Below are positions 1 through 9,401 of a stretch of DNA of 64,000 nucleotides, in pieces (position 1 is the stretch's first letter; every line of letters begins with the position of its first letter). The DNA comes from Symsagittifera roscoffensis (Eukaryota; Xenacoelomorpha; Acoela; Convolutidae). The DNA lies in contig NC_087063.1 in NCBI RefSeq assembly GCF_963678635.1, forward strand, positions 14,949,006-15,013,005, written 5' to 3'. A model generated the notes under the pieces. It searched no databases. It had not been told where the DNA came from and worked only from the letters and a program-made list of their open reading frames with translations. Position numbers and translations under genes: made by a program.

Positions 1-107
1 GTATATATTTTTTTAAGAAATATTTTTTTTTCTCGAAAGATTTTATTCTTAGAATAGGATTGTGTATATAGTAAAATTGTAAATAAGAGCAATTGTAAAT
101 AGAAATA
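1..107 (+). other. Retroelement 5' leader, AT-rich, no ORF
   Basis: This is AT-rich sequence directly before the gag ATG at 108. It does not match the LTR-like block at 18709-19440, so it is probably leader downstream of a 5' LTR that lies outside the window. No primer-binding site was recognised. Confidence 0.4.
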
Positions 108-2351
108 ATGAGGCGGAGCAGGGTACCGGTAGCTGAAAAAAGACCTACCGAAGCAAAGTATAATGCGTCGCTACGCAAAACAACATCAATGGGCCCAAAG
201 ATAACAAAGAAGAACTTTTCAGTTAACATGGTCAGCACAAGGAGTACAGCGGAGAACAGGGCAAAAGAGGGCACGGAAGGGGAACGAGTGGAACCCACCA
301 TCGAGATTGATCTAGAGACACCCGATCAAAGCGTAGATGAACTGGAGAAGAAGACGACGGAGTCAACTCCAATGCCCAATGCAGAAGAACCAAACCAGAA
401 ACCCATAGAGTTCTCACCAATAGACGATGTGGAAGATGCAATAGGCAACACCGAAGAAACGGTGAAAGAAGACTCCCAAGTAAAAAAGACATCTTTTACA
501 GAAAGGTTGGCGATGATGGTCGGAATAAAAACGAAAGAGAACGTGACTGAAGAACCAAAAGCTGAAAGAGCACGAACATTTGGGACAGTGAGCACGAAGA
601 CGACAGAAGCCAATCCGAGAGAGGAACAAACTAAAGCAGAAGCAACGGCCGAAGAAAGATCAACGGCTGACCATGAAGAGGCTACTCTTGAGCTAGGTGA
701 CTTGATGGCAAAACTGAATCAGATCGACAAAAAGCTGAAGCACAGCGAAGAGGACAGAGAAGTGATAAGAAAAGAATTAGGATACAACAAACACGAGTAT
801 CTGGATAGTTATTTTAACCTGGCTAAGGTAACAGACGAGAGACTCAAGGAGATGACAGATAAGGTAGAAGCCACCAATAAAGAACAAGAAGGGAACATCA
901 AAAAAGATTTGCAACAGTTGAAAAACCGATATGATGATGTCAACAGCCAAATAGGTAGCCTGGAAAAGAGGCTGGACACAATGAGCAAGAATCAGGCCGA
1001 AAGTTCAGGTGCAATACAGACGAAATTGGATGCAATCTTGAGAAATTCTACCTCACAAGAAAGACCGGCAGCGGATCGCACGCAAGGCACCAGAGTTGAC
1101 TTTGTGGAACCACAAAGGGGCAAACGGCAATCGACACCGTTGCCCTTAACCCGGAATACGGTGAGCATAGCACCAACGGCTGATAAAACAATCATGAAAA
1201 GTGGGAATTCAAAAACAACGAGTGGTCCGGGGGACTCAACAGCTAGCAGCAACGCAGGTCCGGATGCCATGACATGGGCAAGCACTTTGGAGATGATGAA
1301 CAGGACTCTAGAGGCCTTCGCCACGAGGAACACTAACTCGAGCGATAGGAGAGACGGAAAATCAAGGAAAACTTTCAAGAAGCCAAAAGAATTCAAAGAC
1401 GACTCAGATGGATGCATTGACACGTGGGTGGAAGTGATGAGATTACATCTAGAACAAGATAACTTAAATGATGAAAGGCAAGCATGCACAGCCATACTCA
1501 GTAACCTGGAAGGCACGGCATTGAAATGCGTGGTTGCAAAGAAAGAAGAAGAACGCGATACCGCGGACAAGATCTTCGAGATATTGCTGAATCGATTCGG
1601 GTCAGGCATGAAGGGTCACCAAGCGATGTTGCGATTTGAAAAGAGAAGGCAGAGGGACGACGAGTCAATAGATCGGTTCCTAGATGATCTCGAGAGCTTG
1701 AGAAGAAGGAGTGACCCAGAGGAGTCGACAAACAGAAGAAACTTTAGCATTGCCTCGAAGTTCATTGATGGGGTAAAAAATTACGACTTAAGGACAATGT
1801 TAGCAACATACTACACATTGTCGAAAGACAGCGCACCAACCCCAGAAGAAATGAGACAGAAATCAAGGGAATACATGCTGATGAAACCCAAGAAATACTC
1901 ATATACAGAAAACAGGAACACACAGGGGGGAAGTCAACCCCAGAGGTCGTCATGGTACAAGCCTAGAGATGACATGGACAAGCGCAGATCATGCGCGAAC
2001 TGCGGGTCGGCGGATCACCACGTGGCTGACTGCACAACATACAAACAAGGCATGAAGAGCCTAGGATACGCACCGGATGAGGAGGACATGAGCCAGATGG
2101 AGGAACACGAGTACTATAATGGCTTAATCATCAAGATAGGCGCCAGATGCTTCTTCTGTAACCAGGAGGGGCACTTCAGAATGGATTGTCCCTTGTTCTG
2201 GGAAGCGGTCAAGGACCAGAATCACCCCAAACATAAGTTGGCATTAGCGGCGGTACAGAATCAGCGGAATAGGCAAAACGAGTTTGAATCTAGGAACTTA
2301 GGGGCACCAAACACCGAATTGCCGACGAAAACAGTGTTAACGGTACGATAG
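108..2351 (+). CDS. gag: Gag-like protein with two zinc knuckles (retroelement ORF1)
   Basis: Gag forms the particle and binds the element's RNA. This ORF is 747 aa and starts at ATG 108. The first ~220 residues are charged and low in complexity. A likely coiled coil spans about 200-330. Residues ~430-600 resemble a retrotransposon capsid domain (W-x-E-x-M near the start, then helical K/R/E-rich sequence). Two CCHC zinc knuckles follow: CANCGSADHHVADC near residue 628 and CFFCNQEGHFRMDC near 680. The second knuckle sits about 35 residues beyond the first. The ORF ends with TAG at 2349-2351 and overlaps the open pol frame, which begins after a stop at 2291-2293, by about 58 bases. That frame relation would suit a -1 frameshift, but no textbook slippery heptamer is visible. 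It is much longer than most gypsy Gags. Confidence 0.85.
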   Translation: MRRSRVPVAEKRPTEAKYNASLRKTTSMGPKITKKNFSVNMVSTRSTAENRAKEGTEGERVEPTIEIDLETPDQSVDELEKKTTESTPMPNAEEPNQKPIEFSPIDDVEDAIGNTEETVKEDSQVKKTSFTERLAMMVGIKTKENVTEEPKAERARTFGTVSTKTTEANPREEQTKAEATAEERSTADHEEATLELGDLMAKLNQIDKKLKHSEEDREVIRKELGYNKHEYLDSYFNLAKVTDERLKEMTDKVEATNKEQEGNIKKDLQQLKNRYDDVNSQIGSLEKRLDTMSKNQAESSGAIQTKLDAILRNSTSQERPAADRTQGTRVDFVEPQRGKRQSTPLPLTRNTVSIAPTADKTIMKSGNSKTTSGPGDSTASSNAGPDAMTWASTLEMMNRTLEAFATRNTNSSDRRDGKSRKTFKKPKEFKDDSDGCIDTWVEVMRLHLEQDNLNDERQACTAILSNLEGTALKCVVAKKEEERDTADKIFEILLNRFGSGMKGHQAMLRFEKRRQRDDESIDRFLDDLESLRRRSDPEESTNRRNFSIASKFIDGVKNYDLRTMLATYYTLSKDSAPTPEEMRQKSREYMLMKPKKYSYTENRNTQGGSQPQRSSWYKPRDDMDKRRSCANCGSADHHVADCTTYKQGMKSLGYAPDEEDMSQMEEHEYYNGLIIKIGARCFFCNQEGHFRMDCPLFWEAVKDQNHPKHKLALAAVQNQRNRQNEFESRNLGAPNTELPTKTVLTVR

Positions 2352-2416
2352 AATCCGCGGCCAGGAAATCTCTAGAGATAAATTATGAGAAAGCGGCGAC
2401 GGAAGCAATTGCCAAA

Positions 2417-5400
2417 GTGAAACAGGATCTGGCAGCGAAAGAAATAGAGCAACGACTAAAGCTGGAGATAGAAAGACAGAATTTTAACGAAGCATTAACC
2501 GGATCGAAACAAATACCAGAGGCTGTACCGGGCTCAACAAAGACCGGGAATTGCAATACTGTGAAAATGGTGACAGGTAAGCCTTTTGGCATATCGAAAA
2601 TCGGGGCAAGGATAATGTCGATAATCACAGTGGGCGGCCACGAGGTAACCAGAAACTTGAGCGAGCCGAGCGACCAGACAATAATGCACATTGACGTGTA
2701 TGCAGACTATTTGAGTGGTATAAGCCCACAAACGACTTCTAGAGCACTGAGAGCACTACTCATGAGAGGGGGCAGCAAGTCGGTACGTGTTGATAGCAGA
2801 TATACTGAAGCTTACGGTCCACACGAGGTGATGCTAAATATAGATGGGATTAACATCTATACCAAGACGATGATAACATGTGACGAAGACCTAATTGGAC
2901 AAATCTACGTAGGGAAAGAAGAATTGAAAGTGAGATCGATTGGACACTGCGCCATGCTTGAGGAAGATGCAATGCACATCGGGACGGAGGCAGATGTGAC
3001 AGGGCACGTGCTGGATATAAGTGGCAAAAAGACTCAGTTGCGTGGGTTGCTTGACACGGGAGCAGTCTTGAGCGTTATACCAATCGAAACTTGGGAGAAG
3101 ATGGGCATTGACAAAGGTGACTTGATAGACTCGAGAATACGGCTGTCAGCTGCAAACAAAGAGGCCCTACGGGTGCTGGGCAGGACGCCGATAATAGCCC
3201 TCAATTTGGGGGAACGTAACCTGTGGATGAGCTTTATCGTGGTAGAAAACCTAGATGAATCTGACCAATTCATTTTGGGCAGAGACTTCATCAGGAATTT
3301 CGACGTAACGATTGATTTAAATAACGCAATGTTCAGGATACGGAACCCGGATAGGAGGTACGCAATCAAACCGGTAAATTTAATAATGGCAAATGAAAAC
3401 AAAGCACCGGTATTCTTGAGTAGGAGGGTGAGGCTAAAAGCTAATGAAGCGGCAATCGTAAGTTTGAGGATGAAAAATTACAATGAACTAAGTGACAACA
3501 AGCAAGTGTGCATAGTTCCGAATCCTAATAGTCAAAGTGCTGCTGTTTTAGGAAGATCATTTTCGATAACGAAGAGCGGCCTCTGCGTCAGTGTCTTGTT
3601 GAATACCCTTGATATACCGATCACGATACAAAGAGGGAGGAAACTGGGATATGCTTTACCGGTTAAAACTCGATATGAAACAATTGAGAATTCAAAACAA
3701 AATGAAGTTGTTGATTGTCCCAATCACAGGGACAAAATTTGTATCTTGAGACGATTGCAGAAAATAAAAGATTCTTCAGGTCTTATTAAATCACTTAAGT
3801 CAGAAACGGATGATGGTCTTTCGAGCTGTTCGAACTTTCCAGAGCGACCCACACTAGATGAAATGCAAAAAGAAAAACCGGTCCTGCCGGAGATTGAACA
3901 TTTGAGGGGCAAACTGAAAGATGAACAGCTCGAAGCCATCAAGGACGTACTAGAGCGGAACGAGGAAGTTTTTTCGAGGCATAAGGCGGATATCGGGTGT
4001 TGTAATTTCGTTGAGCATGAAATAGAACTTGAGGAAAACGCGGTACCACACAGGGAGGGGGCGAGGCGCATGACCCCACACAAATCGGACGCGTGTAGAA
4101 AAGAGATCGAGACGTTACTAGAGTACGACATGATAGAACCATCCAAGTCACCGTGGGCGTGTGGAGTAGTGATGGCCAAAAAGAAAGGCGACCAGTTGAG
4201 GTTTTGTTGTGACTTTCGATACCTGAACTCCGTCACGGTGAAGGATGCCTATCCCATACCTAGGATTGATGAGAGCCTCTCGAAGTTAGGTGATGCAAAA
4301 TTTTTTACGACTCTTGATTTAGGCTCGGCCTTTTGGCAAGTACCACTAAGGAAGCAAGACAGGGACAAGACAGGGTTTGCCTGCGAGTTGGGTCTGTTTC
4401 AATGGAAACGGATGCCGTTTGGACTTTGCAATGCCACAGCCACGTTTCAGCGGTTGATGGCACACGCGCTGATAGGCGTAACGAAGAAGTATGGCAACCT
4501 GGTAATGTGCTACGTGGATGACGTGGTAATAGCGACGCCAACACTGGAAGACCACATTGAGAGACTAGACGAAGTGTTTGCATGCATGAAGAGGTCGGGG
4601 CTAAAGTGTAAACCATCAAAGTGCGAGATACTCAAGGACTCAATAAAATACTTGGGCAGGATGGTAGACAAGCACGGCATCAGACCTGATACGGACGCCG
4701 TGGAAGCAGTCCTGACCTGGAAATCACCGAAGACAGAGCACCAGTTGATGAGCTTCCTGGGTTTCGCTAACTATTATAGAGAGTTCATCAAAGGCTATGC
4801 AGACAAGGTATACCCGATGCAACAATTAATGAGACACAAGGGCAAGAAGTTCACGTGGAACAACGCAGCAGAAGAGTCATTCCAGAGGATAAAGAAAGAG
4901 CTATGTGAGGCACCAGTACTGGGTATGCCGACTGAGAAAGGGATGTACGTGCTGGACACGGATGCGTCGGTGGTCGCGATTTCTGGGATTCTCCACCAAG
5001 AACAAGAATGGAATGGGAAGACAGTCTTGAGACCAATAGCGTACGGGAGCAAAGTCCTGAGTGACACGGAAATGAAGTACGGAGCACCGAAAGCTGAGAT
5101 GTTCGCGGTGGTTACCTTTGTCGAGAAATACAGGGCATACCTGGGCAGTGAGCCATTCAAGTTGCGAGTCGACAACAGAGCACTGAGCTGGCTGAAAACG
5201 TACTCAATGGACCAAAGTTACATTGGGAGGTGGATAGTTCGCCTGGACGGATACAACATGATAATTGAGCATAGAACGCGAGATAAACATCAGAATGCCG
5301 ACAGCTTGAGTAAGAAGACGGAGTTCTATGAGAGACAAGAGCAAAGAGAAGCAGACAGACCTGAAATCAAAGATGGCTTCTCATTCATGGACAAGGAAAC

Positions 5401-5833
5401 GTACGACAGTCTTCCACTCACGAGATGGCTGGACAAGTCAGGCAAACCGATAGAAGATCATCCTGAATTGCCTAAAGAGCCTCCAGAGAAGACCATCTTG
5501 AGGAAGAGCAAGAGGATTCCGATTGAGATTATACTCAAGTCGAAGATCGCGAAGGAGACGCTCAAGGCAAAAGGCTATGATCTTAACCAGGTGGAAGCAG
5601 GAACTGCACAGATAGATGATGACTTAATGAGGTTGCTCGAGAAACTATCAGATGATAAGCCCGTGATCCAGGAGAAGGGTCAAGAGAAACCGGAATTCAC
5701 TATACTTCGGAGAAAAGAGACAGTGAACGATACTGACTCATCAAGAGGAAGCGTCACTGACAGCAAAGATGTCGTGCGGTCACTAGTTGACAAAATCCCC
5801 AAGGTTAGGATAAGGTTAGGAAAAAGAAAGTGA
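2417..5833 (+). CDS. pol: Retroelement Pol: aspartic protease, reverse transcriptase, RNase H
   Basis: This polyprotein cleaves Gag-Pol and copies the element's RNA into DNA. The frame is open from 2294; GTG at 2417 is only the first possible start, so fusion to Gag by -1 frameshift is more likely than independent initiation. The protease motif LLDTGAVLSVI is near residue 210. RT motifs include FTTLDLGSAFWQVPL near 630 and the catalytic CYVDDVVIA near 700. RNase H follows, with YVLDTDAS near 847, an E in the PKAEMFAVV segment and RVDNRAL, so its acidic residues look intact. After RNase H there are ~170 residues of charged linker, and the frame closes at TGA 5831-5833. No integrase is in this ORF, unlike typical gypsy Pol. 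Confidence 0.9.
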   Translation: MKQDLAAKEIEQRLKLEIERQNFNEALTGSKQIPEAVPGSTKTGNCNTVKMVTGKPFGISKIGARIMSIITVGGHEVTRNLSEPSDQTIMHIDVYADYLSGISPQTTSRALRALLMRGGSKSVRVDSRYTEAYGPHEVMLNIDGINIYTKTMITCDEDLIGQIYVGKEELKVRSIGHCAMLEEDAMHIGTEADVTGHVLDISGKKTQLRGLLDTGAVLSVIPIETWEKMGIDKGDLIDSRIRLSAANKEALRVLGRTPIIALNLGERNLWMSFIVVENLDESDQFILGRDFIRNFDVTIDLNNAMFRIRNPDRRYAIKPVNLIMANENKAPVFLSRRVRLKANEAAIVSLRMKNYNELSDNKQVCIVPNPNSQSAAVLGRSFSITKSGLCVSVLLNTLDIPITIQRGRKLGYALPVKTRYETIENSKQNEVVDCPNHRDKICILRRLQKIKDSSGLIKSLKSETDDGLSSCSNFPERPTLDEMQKEKPVLPEIEHLRGKLKDEQLEAIKDVLERNEEVFSRHKADIGCCNFVEHEIELEENAVPHREGARRMTPHKSDACRKEIETLLEYDMIEPSKSPWACGVVMAKKKGDQLRFCCDFRYLNSVTVKDAYPIPRIDESLSKLGDAKFFTTLDLGSAFWQVPLRKQDRDKTGFACELGLFQWKRMPFGLCNATATFQRLMAHALIGVTKKYGNLVMCYVDDVVIATPTLEDHIERLDEVFACMKRSGLKCKPSKCEILKDSIKYLGRMVDKHGIRPDTDAVEAVLTWKSPKTEHQLMSFLGFANYYREFIKGYADKVYPMQQLMRHKGKKFTWNNAAEESFQRIKKELCEAPVLGMPTEKGMYVLDTDASVVAISGILHQEQEWNGKTVLRPIAYGSKVLSDTEMKYGAPKAEMFAVVTFVEKYRAYLGSEPFKLRVDNRALSWLKTYSMDQSYIGRWIVRLDGYNMIIEHRTRDKHQNADSLSKKTEFYERQEQREADRPEIKDGFSFMDKETYDSLPLTRWLDKSGKPIEDHPELPKEPPEKTILRKSKRIPIEIILKSKIAKETLKAKGYDLNQVEAGTAQIDDDLMRLLEKLSDDKPVIQEKGQEKPEFTILRRKETVNDTDSSRGSVTDSKDVVRSLVDKIPKVRIRLGKRK

Positions 5834-5942
5834 CGTTCAAGGAAGATACTGAACACCTGGGACTAGGTCAAGAGTCCGGGGAGCGTTCCAGGTTCACGGA
5901 AGAAGGAACCGGAGAAGGAAAATTGTCCGGGGAGCGTGAAGG
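5834..5942 (+). promoter_or_regulatory. Pol-integrase intercistronic spacer with two GTCCGGGGAGCGT copies
   Basis: This 109-base spacer has stops in both flanking frames, so the integrase ORF is not a simple frameshift product. GTCCGGGGAGCGT occurs at 5874-5886 and again at 5925-5937, the second copy ending just before the integrase ATG at 5943. The shared core GTCCGGGGAG recurs at 8265 and 18698. It could be a plus-strand priming site, a splice or translation signal, or only a repeat; the sequence does not decide. Confidence 0.4.
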
Positions 5943-8750
5943 ATGGATGAAGACTCGGATGAGAGCAGCGAAAACCAGGACAGTCTGTGCATGATACTGG
6001 CGGAAGAGAAGACAAGGCACCACGACAGGGAGTTACAGACGGATCCATCTTCAGGAACATACAACATGGACATACAGGAGATGCGAGGTGGTGAGGAACT
6101 TGAGAAAATTGCGGTCGCAAGGAAACCATTCAGGGAACTATCATGCAACTCGAACATCAGAACGAATCTGGTGCCAGAAGATGATATGAAAATCGTGAAA
6201 AGGATGATATGCGTGAAACTGAGTGATGACATCCACAACCCTGGTGAGATGAATGGACAGATCATGGCGCTAAAGGAGCATGTCAAGGCAAGATATAGGC
6301 TGTCAGACCTAATAAGAGCCCAGAAGAATGACAAAATGACAAGTAACCTCTCCAATTGGATCCAGTCGGGGGTCAAGGAGAAGGGGGAACTTGAGGAAGA
6401 CAGCTACAAGATCTTGAGCCAGTTCTACAAAGAAAAGAAAGACTTACTTTATCACACAGCTGATGGAGTGGTAGCGTGCAAGAGGAGAGATGAGGAAAAG
6501 ATATTACACAAACACAACCTCATCATACTACCACAATTGTACCAGACAGAGGTGCTTTTCAGATCACACGACCAGATGGGTCACCAGGGGATAGACAAAG
6601 TACAACAAAGGATACTTCACAGATTTGATTGGCCAGGAATGAGAAAAGCTTGCGAGAGATGGGTGAATGCCTGCCTGGCATGTCTCCAGGTAAAAGACCC
6701 AAGGAAGATGAAGTTTCCCCTCAAGTCCGTTGAGAGCTCGGAGTTCAATGAAGTGGTGCAGATAGACCATCAAAAAATCTGCATGACAGAGTCGGGATAC
6801 AACCAGATACTGGTTATAATAGATCACTTCACAAAGTTGGCGGAAGCGGTTCCGTGCCAGACAGCCTCGGCCGAAGAGACATGTGATCATCTGATAACGC
6901 ATTGGATATCGCGGTATGGTTGTCCAATGACTTTCCAGTCGGACAACGGCAAAGCTTTTGTGGGGGACTTGACAAAAGAATTGATGAAGAGATCGCACAT
7001 TGCTCAAGCACACTCGACGACCTATCACCCGCAGACCAATGGGTTGGTAGAGAGACAAAACAGGACACTGGTCAACATGTTAAGGGTGTACTGCTCAAGA
7101 TACATGACGGACTGGGACAAATACCTGCCACAGGTAGTAGGAGCCTACAACAGTACACAGCACTCAACTACGGGCATCAGTCCTTTCATGATGTTGACGG
7201 GCAGGGAGAGAGCAATGCCTCTGACATTCTTTTACCCGGAATACGAGGGGAAAAGGACGTCGCCTCAGGCATACGTGAAAGAAGCGATCAAAAGACAACA
7301 GGAGTTGAACGAGCTATGCAGGAGGAACACGGCGCAAGCGCAAATGAGGCAACGCAGGAAATACGACGAAAAAATATTAAGAGCAAAGCCATATGAAGTG
7401 GGCCAATACGTGTGGGTCTTCCAAAATGTAATACCGCCCAAGGGAACAAAGAAACTACTCAAGAAGTGGAGGGGACCATTCATGATAACGGAGGTTCATC
7501 AACAAGAACGGTTCTATCGCTTGAGTACTGGGCGAGCGGCACATTATGAAAATCTGAAGCCTCACGTCCCGTCCCCAGAGGATTGGTGCATACCGAAGGA
7601 CATGGAGGGTCTTGAGTACCTGGTGGTAGAGCCAGCGTGTGAAGTGAATGAGAAAGGTACTCGAGAGAAAAATGATGGTAATGAGAACTTGAGTTTGGAC
7701 GACAATGAAAAGATAGGAGTGGGGTCTGATGCAGGATCATTTGTAGAAGAAGACTGGAACGACCCGGAGCAAGACGAGGTGCCGAAGTGGATGGAGCCGG
7801 ATCGACCAACACCACCGGAAACCAGGACTGGCAATCGTAAACGCACCGGCATGAGGTACAACAGGTACGGGGATGACTTCTTGATCGATAGGATACAGCC
7901 AGACAATTTGGGCGAGGAATTACTGAAGGCAGGCGAACTGGAAGCCGGAGAGGAATGGCAGGTCATTGATGATGGTGGTCATTATCCGCAGGATGATTAC
8001 TCGACGCCAGAAGTAGAAACGGATCTCGAACAGAGTGAGATAGAGAGGAGGGAGAACACGAACTTGAGGATTCTAGAGTGGATGCGTGATGTCAAAGACG
8101 AGAGCCGCGAAGGACAAAGCATTCAGCAAGTCGATGTATCAGCAGCAAATTACATGAAGACAGAGGACCCTCTTTTCGGATGGACGGCAACAGACAGGCC
8201 ACTGGACATTCCTCAGGACAATTCAGACCCGACAACATCGACGGGGACGTCGATAAATATTTTTGTCCGGGGAGTGGGGGTAGGACTTACCCACACCGAA
8301 AATTTGATGATAAAGAAGCTCAAGGAAGTGAGAGAAACGAGCGAATTGGAACTGGAGGAAGAAGAGCCAGAGCCTACTATAGGTCGGAATTTCAAAACGA
8401 AATTCGAAATACCCAACGAATACTCGGAGAACATCATGATAACGGATAGCGACTTCATCCTGTCAAACAGGACCAGCGCGATCTGCATCACGGCGGACAT
8501 GAGTTTCAAATCAAGATTGGAAGCTGACTTCAAAAGAGAGTACCAGAATGTAGAGTTTCTGTTCAGACAGAGACCAGGACTGGGAGGAATGGCAGCGCTT
8601 CCACCGTCAGTGGCACAAGTCCCGGGCAAATATCTGTGCTTCCTAGTAACGAGGGTCAATGACAGGAACACAATCGATCCCGAACACGTGATATTGGCAC
8701 TAACAAGATTACGAGACTTCATGATTGAAAGAGGGATAACAGAAGTCTGA
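5943..8750 (+). CDS. Separate integrase ORF (HHCC, DDE, GPY/F) with C-terminal TARG1-like macrodomain
   Basis: Integrase inserts the DNA copy into the host genome. This ORF is 935 aa and starts at ATG 5943; the codon two before it is a stop. A zinc-binding HHCC module (H-x3-H ... C-x2-C) spans about residues 207-247. The catalytic DDE triad is complete: D in VVQIDHQK near 274, D in FQSDNGKAF near 332 and E in GLVERQNR near 368. A GPY/F-like module (KKWRGPFMITEV) is near 509. A long acidic linker follows. The last ~115 residues (from about 819) align by eye with the macrodomain of TARG1/OARD1, which removes ADP-ribose from proteins, including a KYLCFLVTRVND strand. The position matching the TARG1 catalytic lysine is arginine, so activity is doubtful. 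TGA at 8748-8750 ends the ORF before the domain's last strand, which continues in frame at 8751. Confidence 0.88.
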   Translation: MDEDSDESSENQDSLCMILAEEKTRHHDRELQTDPSSGTYNMDIQEMRGGEELEKIAVARKPFRELSCNSNIRTNLVPEDDMKIVKRMICVKLSDDIHNPGEMNGQIMALKEHVKARYRLSDLIRAQKNDKMTSNLSNWIQSGVKEKGELEEDSYKILSQFYKEKKDLLYHTADGVVACKRRDEEKILHKHNLIILPQLYQTEVLFRSHDQMGHQGIDKVQQRILHRFDWPGMRKACERWVNACLACLQVKDPRKMKFPLKSVESSEFNEVVQIDHQKICMTESGYNQILVIIDHFTKLAEAVPCQTASAEETCDHLITHWISRYGCPMTFQSDNGKAFVGDLTKELMKRSHIAQAHSTTYHPQTNGLVERQNRTLVNMLRVYCSRYMTDWDKYLPQVVGAYNSTQHSTTGISPFMMLTGRERAMPLTFFYPEYEGKRTSPQAYVKEAIKRQQELNELCRRNTAQAQMRQRRKYDEKILRAKPYEVGQYVWVFQNVIPPKGTKKLLKKWRGPFMITEVHQQERFYRLSTGRAAHYENLKPHVPSPEDWCIPKDMEGLEYLVVEPACEVNEKGTREKNDGNENLSLDDNEKIGVGSDAGSFVEEDWNDPEQDEVPKWMEPDRPTPPETRTGNRKRTGMRYNRYGDDFLIDRIQPDNLGEELLKAGELEAGEEWQVIDDGGHYPQDDYSTPEVETDLEQSEIERRENTNLRILEWMRDVKDESREGQSIQQVDVSAANYMKTEDPLFGWTATDRPLDIPQDNSDPTTSTGTSINIFVRGVGVGLTHTENLMIKKLKEVRETSELELEEEEPEPTIGRNFKTKFEIPNEYSENIMITDSDFILSNRTSAICITADMSFKSRLEADFKREYQNVEFLFRQRPGLGGMAALPPSVAQVPGKYLCFLVTRVNDRNTIDPEHVILALTRLRDFMIERGITEV

Positions 8751-8879
8751 ATGCCGGTGTATGACCCAAACAGGGGCAAACTGAGCCCGAGGGAATTGTA
8801 CGCTATCCTACATGTGGTCTTTGCAGAAACTGAGATAATGGTGTATCTTCATAAGAAGTACTACTTGAGCATCTCCTGA
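8751..8879 (+). CDS. In-frame continuation of the macrodomain after the TGA (42 codons)
   Basis: Directly after the integrase ORF's TGA an ATG at 8751 opens 42 codons in the same frame, beginning MPVYDPNRGKL and ending at TGA 8877-8879. By eye it matches the final part of TARG1-like macrodomains, where a serine is followed by Met-Pro and the last helix and strand. The domain is thus split exactly at one codon. Options are a nonsense change of a serine codon (TCA to TGA is one base), stop-codon readthrough, or termination-reinitiation at the adjacent ATG. The catalytic aspartate expected here is not obvious. Confidence 0.55.
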   Translation: MPVYDPNRGKLSPRELYAILHVVFAETEIMVYLHKKYYLSIS

Positions 8880-9401
8880 GTCGGGTACATGGGGGTATCG
8901 AGTCGGGTGTGAGGGAGGAGTCTTGAGTTAGGTACTGGGGTGCGGCGCAGGTAAAGGGATCTTAAAGATATGATTGGCATGACAATTGAATTTTAAAAAA
9001 AGAGTTAACGGTGCTAAAACATAAAATGAATCTGCATGCTTTTAAGGAAATTCCAATTGAATTGTTTTAAGTGATATGAGAATGATAAGACTTTAACCAT
9101 ATTGGTAAAAGGGGGGTCCCTAGGTTAGGAACATGACATGTCAGGTTTCAATATGCTTTCTGTTTTCAGATCAAGTTTGAAAAACAAAGTTGAGAGTCCA
9201 ACTATACTCAAGCGAGAAACAGAGAGAGAAACCTTGATCGAACTCGCGATAATCGGCACTTAAAGCAAGTATTTGCAAGGGAACATTTCGAGAGAATTCT
9301 TGAGTTGGGTAATACTTGAGTCGGTAAGGTAATTCTTGAGCCGGTAAGGTAATTCTTGAGCTGGTTAACACATACCTGTATACATCCCGAAGTCACAGAG
9401 A
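8880..9401 (+). other. Noncoding spacer between gag-pol half and extra cassette; purine tract and short tandem repeat
   Basis: No convincing ORF lies here. Position 9107-9116 is AAAAGGGGGG, a candidate internal polypurine tract. At about 9298-9368 a ~20-base unit (core GGTAAGGTAATTCTTGAG) is repeated about three times with changes, just before ORF4. CTTGAG occurs at least five times in the spacer. It could carry a second promoter or a translation element for the cassette, but no motif proves this. Confidence 0.45.

Noticed and set aside
232-8779. Many minus-strand frames across gag, pol and integrase
   Set aside because: They mirror the strong coding frames on the + strand and have no recognisable content.
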